12,938 nucleotides of DNA from Chrysochromulina parva (Eukaryota > Haptophyta > Prymnesiales > Chrysochromulinaceae): positions 1-12,938 of the forward strand of contig PJAB01001672.1 of NCBI GenBank assembly GCA_002887195.1, in the 5' to 3' direction. The position numbers were made by a program, and so were the translations under genes. This document shows positions 1 to 5,983 of this stretch, piece after piece (position 1 is the stretch's first letter; the number at the start of each line of letters is the position of its first letter). The notes beneath the pieces are model-generated. The model made no database searches, was not told the DNA's origin, and saw only the letters and a program-made list of their open reading frames with translations.

Positions 1-120
1 TGGCATGGTTGGATTGCGACCGAGTGCATGCTGATTGCGACTGATTGCCTCTCTCATCAAGGTTCATCCCTGGCATGGTTGGATTGCGACCGAGTGCATG
101 CTGATTGCGACTGATTGCCT
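1..120. repeat. 70-bp tandem direct repeat, probably intronic
   Basis: Bases 1-50 recur exactly at 71-120, and 51-70 is the intervening piece, so the period is 70 bp. The unit carries several copies of the motif CTGATTGC, which also builds the intron at 805-1069. In the frame of the downstream exon a TGA lies at 112-114 and no ATG follows it nearby. I therefore read this as the 3' end of an intron of a gene that begins left of the window, with a plausible acceptor CGCGCAG ending at 142. It could instead be a 5' untranslated minisatellite. Confidence 0.7.
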
Positions 121-142
121 TCCAACTACCACGTGCGCGCAG

Positions 143-203
143 GCTCCGTGTACACAACGACGCAGAGTCTCGAAGATAAGCGCCAGCGGGAGCTGTGGTA
201 CAA

Positions 204-237
<34 letters not shown>

Positions 238-804
238 AGTAGCGCCCCGGTGATCGGGTCGGGCGCGATCGTCGCCTCGAGGGCGGAGTACGGTTGTCAA
301 GGGGGGGAGGCCGCCGGGAGGGTGGTCGCCGGTTGTGCCGCCTCCGGTTGCGCGGGCGCCGCGCCGGCATTTGACGAGATTGGACGAGATTGGACGAGAT
401 TGGACGCGCCGGCGTTGGACGAGATTGGACGAGATTGGGCGAGATTGGACGCGCCGGCGTTGGACGAGATTGGACGAGATTGGGCGAGATTGGACGCGGC
501 GGCGTTGGACGCTAGCGATGCCGCCGAGGCGGGAAGGGCTGCGGGCAGCACTCTTGTGGCCTGCGGCGGCGGCGGCGTTGGCGGTGCGTGCGGCAGTGGC
601 AGTGCTTGTGGCGCCGGCGCAATGAAGGAGTTGCACATGGGCATGGGCGGGGATCTCACCCTCGACCAATCTCGTCCAATCTCATCCAATCTCATGGGCG
701 GGGATCTCACCCTCGACCCCCATCTCGCGCCCAGCAGCCCACAGACACCCGAGGCGGCTGCGGCGATCGAGGCGAGCCGTGAGCTTATCAGAGCAGCCAT
801 GGAG
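143..804 (+). CDS. Candidate upstream exon of the TPR gene (5' partial, low complexity)
   Basis: This open stretch is in the frame that splices into the TPR exon. It has no ATG near its left edge, so translation probably starts upstream and enters through an acceptor ending at 142. It encodes a run of 11 glycines, three 15-residue repeats of the type LDEIGRDWARLDAPA, Gly/Ala/Cys-rich linkers, a 17-residue duplication containing MGGDLTLD, and a helical end (IEASRELIRAAME). Splicing from the donor GAG|GTGTGC at 805 to CAG at 1069 keeps phase 0 and extends that helix smoothly into TAELQVLESLQRR. That continuity is the best argument that the right end is coding. Because the repeats lack stops in several frames, openness is weak evidence for the centre. 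Parts of 361-505 could be intronic. No family is recognised. Confidence 0.4.
205..237 (+). repeat. (GGC)11 trinucleotide microsatellite
   Basis: Eleven uninterrupted GGC triplets. If the exon is coding they give an 11-glycine linker. Triplet tracts of this purity are often length-polymorphic. Confidence 0.9.
370..504 (+). repeat. Three 45-bp tandem repeats, each with nested 10-bp subunits
   Basis: The copies run 370-414, 415-459 and 460-504. Each holds three rounds of the 10-mer TTGGACGAGA or a close variant, followed by GACGCGCCGGCG. The 45-bp length is a multiple of three, so expansion adds 15 residues without a frameshift. The same short motif occurs in opposite orientation at 666-693. 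Confidence 0.9.
642..718 (+). repeat. 26-bp direct repeat, period 51 bp, around an inverted satellite fragment
   Basis: Bases 642-667 recur at 693-718, with a period of 51 bp (17 codons). Between and overlapping them, 666-693 is the reverse complement of the 10-bp satellite at 376-403, with one mismatch in 28. Confidence 0.85.
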
Positions 805-1069
805 GTGTGCGAGGCGCTCTGATTGCTCTGATTGCGCTCTGATTGCGAGGCGCTCTGATTGCGCTGATTGCGCTCTGATTGCGCTCTGATTGCGCTCTGA
901 TTGCGAGGCGCTCTGATTGCGAGGCGCTCTGATTGCGAGGCGCTCTGATTGCGCTCTGATTGCCTCCGATTGGGTTCCTCATCAGTCCGAGTGCGCTCTG
1001 ATGACCTCCGATTGGGTTCCTCATCAGTCTGATTGCGCTCTGATCGCCTCCGATTGGGTTCCTCATCAG
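805..1069 (+). other. Intron built of CTCTGATTGCG-type tandem repeats
   Basis: A GT-AG intron of 265 nt is inferred from the donor GAG|GTGTGC and the acceptor CTCATCAG|GCG. Both flanks are in phase 0 and join into one frame, whereas reading through hits TGA at 820-822. Its 5' half (about 811-960) is a mosaic of an 11-mer GCGCTCTGATT and a 16-mer with GCGAG added. Its 3' part is three 42-bp copies. Each CTGAT fits the loose branch-site form YTNAY, so candidate branch points are highly redundant. The call is inferred, because no transcript was seen. Confidence 0.6.
944..1069 (+). repeat. Three 42-bp tandem repeats, each ending in a potential 3' splice site
   Basis: The copies are 944-985, 986-1027 and 1028-1069. 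Each ends GGGTTCCTCATCAG. Copies 1 and 3 differ at one base, and copy 2 has a few changes near its start. Every copy therefore carries its own CAG acceptor, spaced 42 nt apart, which is 14 codons. Confidence 0.9.
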
Positions 1070-2152
1070 GCGACCGCAGAGCTCCAGGTGCTCGAGAGCC
1101 TACAGCGGCGCGGCGCTGACGTCAATCGGCTGCGTGCCATGGCGCGAGAGGAAGCGACCTCGTTGGAGCTCAAGGAGGAGCTACGCCGGCTGGGGCTCAG
1201 CAAGCTCTCCGAGCGAGCTGCCGCTCTCAAGGCTCTTCGCGCCGCCGCGCAGAGCAAATCGATCGTGGGCGGCGACAAGGGCTGTGTCGGCGCCCACCAC
1301 GGCGCCCAACGGCAGCGCGCCTCAGCTGGAGTTAGATTAGGTGCGGACGATCTGATGAGCGAGTTCATTAGGGACGGTGGCGGCGCCAGCGGCGCCAGCA
1401 GTGGCGGCGGCGGCGCCTCCTCGTCGTCGACCTCGCCCGTCACGGCGCTCGCTCAGCGCGGCGCCTCCTCGTCGTCGACCTCGCCCGTCACGGCGCTCGC
1501 TCAGCGCGGCGACTACCGCCATCCTACGACCTCGGAGCTCGCCGTCGTCGACGCGCCACGCGTTCGAGCGATGGGCCTCTTCAAGGAGCACAACGAGCGC
1601 TTCCTCGAGCGCTTCGGCGCGCGCGCCGCACTGGGCGCCAACGATGACGAGCGACCGTGGGAGGCCATCGCTCTTGGGCGTGAGGTGCAAGAGCAGTGCA
1701 AGGCGCCGTACGTGCGGCCTCGGCTGTACCGCCATTTGAGTGCAGGCGAGCCGGGCGCGGACGAGGCGGCCGAGAAGGCCAACGAGCAAGCCCTGGAGCG
1801 CTATAAGGCCAAGGACTGGGAGAGCTGCTACGAGGCCGCCGGCGAGGCCATCCGTCTCAACCCGCGCCGCGTCGCCTATTATGGCAACCGTGCGGCGGCG
1901 GCTCTCAAGCTCCGCGGGCTCGAGCATCTGCGACAGGCGGCGCGTGACTGCAAGGAAGCGTGCGCCCTCGACCCCAGCTACGTCAAAGGGTACGTGCGCT
2001 CGGCCGAGGCGCACTTTCTGATGGGCGAGCCGCACACGGTGCGCATCGCCATCGAGATGTACGAGGCGGCGTTCAGGCTCGAGCCGCAGAATGCGAGCAT
2101 CGAGGCCGCGCTCGAGCGCATCAAGATGATCTTCGCATCCGACTACGCGTGA
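1070..2152 (+). CDS. TPR-domain protein, carboxylate-clamp type (3' exon)
   Basis: This 360-codon exon ends at TGA 2150-2152. It starts with a helical, SAP-reminiscent stretch (LELKEELRRLGLSKLSERA), then a Ser/Gly/Ala-rich linker with a duplicated 16-residue unit (1415-1510), then a conserved segment containing YVRPRLYRHL. Three TPRs follow at about 1772-1870, 1871-1981 and 1982-2092, with signatures AIRLNP, YYGNRAAAA, CALDPSY, KGYVRSAEAHF and FRLEPQN. Aligned by eye with the Hop TPR1 fold, the clamp residues Asn, Asn, Lys and Arg are kept (AN, YGN, KGYVR), while the first Lys is Ala. Known proteins of this class bind the C-terminal EEVD of HSP90 or HSP70, so a co-chaperone or adaptor role in the cytosol is inferred. 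The exon start follows the splice model. If that is wrong, the first in-frame ATGs are inside the repeat near 1001 or at 1139. Confidence 0.75.
   Translation, partial: ATAELQVLESLQRRGADVNRLRAMAREEATSLELKEELRRLGLSKLSERAAALKALRAAAQSKSIVGGDKGCVGAHHGAQRQRASAGVRLGADDLMSEFIRDGGGASGASSGGGGASSSSTSPVTALAQRGASSSSTSPVTALAQRGDYRHPTTSELAVVDAPRVRAMGLFKEHNERFLERFGARAALGANDDERPWEAIALGREVQEQCKAPYVRPRLYRHLSAGEPGADEAAEKANEQALERYKAKDWESCYEAAGEAIRLNPRRVAYYGNRAAAALKLRGLEHLRQAARDCKEACALDPSYVKGYVRSAEAHFLMGEPHTVRIAIEMYEAAFRLEPQNASIEAALERIKMIFASDYA
1415..1510 (+). repeat. Exact 48-bp tandem duplication in the TPR gene
   Basis: Bases 1415-1462 and 1463-1510 are identical, giving twice the 16-residue unit ASSSSTSPVTALAQRG. 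Perfect identity implies a recent duplication or ongoing homogenisation. It lies in the disordered linker before the TPRs. Confidence 0.95.
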
Positions 2153-2324
2153 AATAGGTGTCCATGTGACGGTTCCGAAAATGTATCTTCTCGAGTGTGA
2201 ATCGTCGTTCACACCTCAAACTTCACGATATCGCGCCACAATATGGACGTGCGGGGGGACGTGCTTCGAACGTACTTCGTGTTACACTAGGAGTCGAGAT
2301 CCACCTCCACGCCCGCTCTCCGCG

Positions 2325-3902
2325 ATGGACACGGACGTGCCGAGGCCGCTGACTTTGGACGATCTCGACTCCAATTTACTCGCCAAATGCCTCGAGTATC
2401 TGACCCTTTTCGACTACCCGAGCTGCAGCAGCGTTTCGCAGGCGTGGCGAGAGGGCTGCAAACATGTATTTTCCATGCAGCTTAGGTGGCGCGGAGCCGT
2501 GTGCGTCCGTCAACTCGACATCCCTCCAGCCAAAGATGAGAGGCCACCGACGAGCCAGCAAGCTCGCATTGCCCGTAGTTCTGGGATGGCAAGCTTCGTT
2601 TCCCAAGATGATGCACGCGTCGTGGCCCTCGTTGCAGACCCGAAGCATCAGTCAGTCCGGACATTTCGATGCTTCGGTGACGATGGTGAGGTTGTCGTCG
2701 AGGACCCGGTGCGGGAGTGGCCCTATACCACAATATGTGGAGGGTTCCCCGGGAGCCTCGTGGGCTACAGCAATGACGGCATGATGGCATACTTCCCTGC
2801 CCTCACCAAGGCCGGCATCAGCGATGGCGTTCGGTTGATCTCCTCACAATGCTGGCAGAACATCTTGCAGTGTGGGGACCAACTGTTCTTGTTGAGGAAG
2901 TGCTATGACTGGTGGACCGACCGCCGCCTCGCCGCGGACGTGCTGCACATCCCTACAGGGGGGTGGCTTCACTTGGACATTTCGCCATTCCGCGACAAGC
3001 TCCGGCTGCAGCTTTTGGACAAGGACGTTTCGCCATTTCCAAATGCTGTCGAAGAAGGCGGAGGTGGAACCAATATCGAGTCCTCAGCAGTGAGTGCCAC
3101 CGCATCGCATTTCGTCTACCGCGTGTGCACTGCCAGCAAGCACGCGGTGGTTGGATCGTTGCTCTTGCCCGACGCATCGAAGGGGAAGACGACGCGGGCA
3201 GAGGCAGAATGGGTGGATGTGGTACAGGACGGGCTGTTGACAAGGAGCTGTGTGCAACGGTTCGCGGCATCACACCCGCTTTCTCAAACGATGAAGGCGC
3301 GTAATTGCAATGAGGCCCATGTTGGGGATGAACTGCTTTTGTATGACGAGGCTACGATCCCGATCACACTCTGTCTACTGAATTCGTTCACTGGGGCGTG
3401 CCACTCGGTGAGACTGCGCTCACGTGGATATCCATTGGAGCAAGGGCACTTGACCTCTCTGACCGTGTCTCGTCCGGGCGGGGATGCAGCCTCTGCCATT
3501 GCATGCGGCAGTATTGCAGCTTACACAGACCCTCGACTCTTAGGGCCTCGATTCGTGCTGCTTTGGGACCTTGACACTGGCATCAACCTTGCGGTGATCG
3601 AGCTGGTACGCCCGATTCACCAGCCTCAGGAGTGGCCTTCTTGGAAAAGTAGAATGGACGTGGCCGTCAACGTGCACAGACGCATCCTGGGGAGAGGATG
3701 CATCTGGCCAGCACCGTGCGGATACCGGAGCTGCTCAGTTCCGTGCGGGTTCTCGTTTTCTGTCAGCGAGTACCACTGCCAACTGTCTATTTTGCTTTCA
3801 ATGTGGAGCGCTCCACAGGATGCGCCTGCCAGCTGGAGGCCTCTCGTGGCACAGCCAGCTGGAGGCCTCTTGTTTCTGATCAATATTTTAGAGTGCAACT
3901 GA
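2325..3902 (+). CDS. F-box protein with beta-propeller-like C-terminal region
   Basis: The ATG at 2325 has G at -3 and G at +4 and opens a 525-aa frame ending at TGA 3900-3902. The same frame is open upstream to 2166 but holds no convincing protein. Residues about 9-46 (LTLDDLDSNLLAKCLEYL, then SCSSVSQAWREGCK) match the F-box pattern, which in known proteins binds SKP1 and recruits substrates to SCF ubiquitin ligases. The rest is mixed beta-type sequence with short propeller-like strands, for example VLLWDLDTGINLAVIEL near residue 415, suggesting a WD/kelch-like substrate module. No repeat set is clear enough to name. The last ~95 residues (Cys/Trp-rich, ending LLFLINILECN) look less protein-like, and a spliced end is possible. 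The gene sits 172 nt downstream of the TPR gene on the same strand and faces a convergent gene. Confidence 0.75.
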   Translation: MDTDVPRPLTLDDLDSNLLAKCLEYLTLFDYPSCSSVSQAWREGCKHVFSMQLRWRGAVCVRQLDIPPAKDERPPTSQQARIARSSGMASFVSQDDARVVALVADPKHQSVRTFRCFGDDGEVVVEDPVREWPYTTICGGFPGSLVGYSNDGMMAYFPALTKAGISDGVRLISSQCWQNILQCGDQLFLLRKCYDWWTDRRLAADVLHIPTGGWLHLDISPFRDKLRLQLLDKDVSPFPNAVEEGGGGTNIESSAVSATASHFVYRVCTASKHAVVGSLLLPDASKGKTTRAEAEWVDVVQDGLLTRSCVQRFAASHPLSQTMKARNCNEAHVGDELLLYDEATIPITLCLLNSFTGACHSVRLRSRGYPLEQGHLTSLTVSRPGGDAASAIACGSIAAYTDPRLLGPRFVLLWDLDTGINLAVIELVRPIHQPQEWPSWKSRMDVAVNVHRRILGRGCIWPAPCGYRSCSVPCGFSFSVSEYHCQLSILLSMWSAPQDAPASWRPLVAQPAGGLLFLINILECN

Positions 3903-3988
3903 CAGAAGATCTCGTCGTCGTCCGTCATCCGGATCCATTTACCTGTAGAGAAGAGAGACGTAGCGAGACCGCGTACTACGATTTCTAA
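3767..3988 (+). other. Possible alternative terminal exon of the F-box gene
   Basis: A donor CTG|GTACGC at 3606 and a pyrimidine-rich acceptor (TTCTCGTTTTCTGTCAG ending at 3766) would remove 161 nt and change frame. The result is a 73-residue end reading to TAA at 3986-3988, with more ordinary, charged, propeller-like sequence (SDQYFRVQLTEDLVVV). The unspliced frame stops at 3902 instead. This is an inference from splice-site quality and protein texture. Confidence 0.35.
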
Positions 3989-4412
3989 TTTACACGACAC
4001 GCGGGTGCGCGGGTCCACCGTCCTGAGCGGACGCACCTGTTGCACGGCTCTCGGCTCTCGGCAGTTGCGCTGGTTCGTCGTCCGTACTCCGTTACCGCGC
4101 TTACGCGGTGGCAAGGTACAGAGACGGACGTGAACGCATGCCCCGAAGGCCCAGAAGCACCACACAGACCCCACGAGTCACAGCAAACTGCGCCCCCACC
4201 GCCTCTCACTCACGCCACCCTTGCCGATCCAGATGCCTTTGCGGCTTTGACGTGACGGCGGCTAGACGGCGGCGCGCCGGCCGCTAACCCGCCATTTGTA
4301 GCCTCCTGATGGAACTGGCCGAGGACGCTGTGATAGAGGTATGCATATCCCCGCCGCTGGCGCAGCCACTCGTGTGTGTGGGGCGCAGCGTGCCTCCCGA
4401 GGAGGTAAGCTT
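3989..4412. other. Spacer between convergent genes
   Basis: Both flanking genes end here, so it should hold two 3' untranslated regions and terminators. I see only short overlapping ORFs with no recognisable protein, no RNA gene and no strong repeat. Confidence 0.6.
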
Positions 4413-5324
4413 CTAGGAGTGCGGTGCGTTTCGCGTCTTTTCATTCGTGTGTGCAAAGTTGCGCGCCTGAATGGCATTGATGTCATAGTCGCCGTGCATG
4501 GTCTTGTAATGGAAGGTGGAGGGTGGGATCTCCTTGCGCCCTTCGGCCGCCGCACCGTAGATGGAGCTGCCCACGTGGTCGTACACCTTCGGCTTGTGAC
4601 CTTTATAGTTGGGGATGAAACCGTCGCCCGAGACGACGGCGGTGGGCCGATTCGGGGGCGGCACGCCGACACCGGCCATCACGGTGGTGGTCCCGTGGGC
4701 CAGTGCGACCGTCACGTAGGCCGGGTGCTCGCCCGTCCGTGCGTGGCTCGTCTGTGCGCCATAGCCTGGCAGATAGGCTGGCGACGTCATGTCTGGCGGT
4801 GGGAAACCCTCAGCGGAGCGTCCGGATGGGATGCCACCATAGAAGGAGCCGCCGATCTTGTCGCGCGAGCGGGGCACGTGGCCCTTGTACCCGACCATGA
4901 TGCCCTGCACATCCTCCTTGTGAGCGGGCTTCTCCACGACCATGCCCATAAACTTGGCGTGCCTCCCCTCCTCGCCCTTGGGCGGCGGCCATGCCAGGCC
5001 CATGTCGTGGTCGGCCATGGTCATCCTCTCCGGGTGCGCGAACGTGCCCTTGTGCAGCCCGCACGCCTGCAGGTCCTCCCGGGCCTCGTACTTGTTGGTA
5101 TGCACCTGAAAATCAATGTCTTTGGGAAGGTACTCCTTGGTGACGAACTTGGTGTCAGCGTCGTCGGCGCCGCGCACTCCCTTGTCGGCGCGCGTGAAGA
5201 CGTCGGGGACGCTGCACGTGTTGGGCACGTACCAATTGCCATTCTCACCGTGGAGCTGTCCCGTGCGGATCGGCATTAAAGCACCCGGGCCTCCATGAGC
5301 TTCTTTGCCCCAGCTGGCTTGCAT
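4413..5324 (-). CDS. CIMIP2/FAM166-like ciliary microtubule inner protein (DUF2475-type)
   Basis: The reading frame is 303 aa, from the first ATG (5324-5322) to TAG. It is open upstream but offers only non-ATG starts. Two copies of the family hallmark are visible: GYKGHVPRSRDKIGGSFYG at residues 145-163 and NYKGHKPKVYDHVGSSIYG at 239-257. A degenerate third, LPGYGAQTSHARTG, lies at 185-198. The remainder is Gly/Pro/His/Met-rich without membrane segments, as usual for proteins threaded along microtubule lumens. Members of the DUF2475/CIMIP2 family are known as inner proteins of ciliary doublets, and their length (roughly 250-350 aa) fits. A structural role inside the axoneme is therefore the best inference. 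The gene is intronless, convergent with the F-box gene and on the same strand as the Pro/Ser-rich gene 659 nt upstream of it. Confidence 0.72.
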   Translation of the reverse strand: MQASWGKEAHGGPGALMPIRTGQLHGENGNWYVPNTCSVPDVFTRADKGVRGADDADTKFVTKEYLPKDIDFQVHTNKYEAREDLQACGLHKGTFAHPERMTMADHDMGLAWPPPKGEEGRHAKFMGMVVEKPAHKEDVQGIMVGYKGHVPRSRDKIGGSFYGGIPSGRSAEGFPPPDMTSPAYLPGYGAQTSHARTGEHPAYVTVALAHGTTTVMAGVGVPPPNRPTAVVSGDGFIPNYKGHKPKVYDHVGSSIYGAAAEGRKEIPPSTFHYKTMHGDYDINAIQARNFAHTNEKTRNAPHS

Positions 5325-5429
5325 GATGGCGCGAGGCAAATTGGCCGTCAAGAGGTCGAAAACCAACTAAAAACCAACTTTCGCCTGTTGATCGCGGTTT
5401 CGTGTCCGTTTGCATGCTAAATGACGGTC

Positions 5430-5497
5430 GGTACCACATAGGTACCACAGGGTGCCACAGGGTGCCACAATGTGCCACAAGGTGCCACAAGGTGCCA
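5430..5497. repeat. 10-bp minisatellite GGTGCCACAR, about 6.7 copies
   Basis: Units begin near 5430 and then at 5441, 5451, 5461, 5471 and 5481, with a partial copy at 5491. Early copies read GGTACCACA and later ones GGTGCCACA. It lies about 105-175 nt upstream of the minus-strand ATG at 5324, in its putative promoter or 5' untranslated region. Confidence 0.9.
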
Positions 5498-5850
5498 GGG
5501 GGTTTCGGTTTCAATGGGCGCACTGGCGCACATGTGCGGGCGACCGCTGGCAACCCCTGGCATGTACCGGGCGCGTATGAGCTCGCGCCTCCCCGGATAC
5601 GGAATTGGAAACCAAATCGCATACTTGTATCATACTTCATTCTAAAAACTAAATGTTCGCCGCGCCCAGTACCTCCTGAGAATGTGAGATCACGGGTTCG
5701 TTACCCACGCGAACCAATCTCCAATGCGATGGGAACGGCGGTGGGCGGGACAAACGCTGTACATGCAAGATTTTAGAGCGCAGGAATTTTTTTCTTTGTC
5801 CCCCCTCCGTCCTGTGTCTGTACATGTCTCATGTGTAAATCGCGTGCGAG

Positions 5851-5865
5851 CCGGTACTGTACCGG
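5851..5865. repeat. 15-bp palindrome CCGGTACTGTACCGG
   Basis: Two perfect 7-bp arms with one central base. It lies just 3' of the Pro/Ser-rich gene and within a stretch rich in GTACC. It could be a protein-binding site or an RNA hairpin, though one with an unrealistically tight loop. Confidence 0.6.
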
Positions 5866-5983
5866 TCTGTACCCTACATAGTAGGTTGCGCGCGAGGTCA
5901 AATAGGTCGCTAGCTCGTGTGCGCGTGTGCACGCGGCAGAGGCGAGACGGCACAGAGTTCCTGCTCGCCCCTCTCGTAGAGCA

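Larger units (their letters stand above)
5325..5983. other. Spacer upstream of the CIMIP2-like gene
   Basis: It lies 5' of the CIMIP2-like gene and 3' of the Pro/Ser-rich gene, both on the minus strand. It is less GC-rich than its surroundings and holds a 10-bp minisatellite (5430-5497), an inverted repeat GGTTCG...CGAACC at 5695-5715, and a 15-bp near-palindrome at 5851-5865. No convincing coding region was seen. Confidence 0.6.

Noticed and set aside
64..669. Minus-strand ORF with repeated SRPISSNLVQRRRVQ-type units
   Set aside because: It is a reverse reading of the 45-bp satellite and GGC tract, which lack stops in most frames.
811..960. CRISPR-like array
   Set aside because: The repeats are head-to-tail 11/16-mers with no unique spacers and lie in a eukaryotic intron.
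990..1010. C/D-box snoRNA in the intron (TGATGA plus many CTGA)
   Set aside because: The boxes arise from the repeat itself. No terminal stem or antisense element is evident.
4341..5279. Plus-strand 312-aa ORF
   Set aside because: It is the antisense shadow of the CIMIP2-like gene. The minus-strand frame carries the recognisable motifs.
5660..5716. tRNA or tRNA-derived element (GGGTTCGTTACCC, then CGAACCA)
   Set aside because: There is a B-box-like T-arm only. The anticodon and acceptor stems do not pair and no A box is visible.
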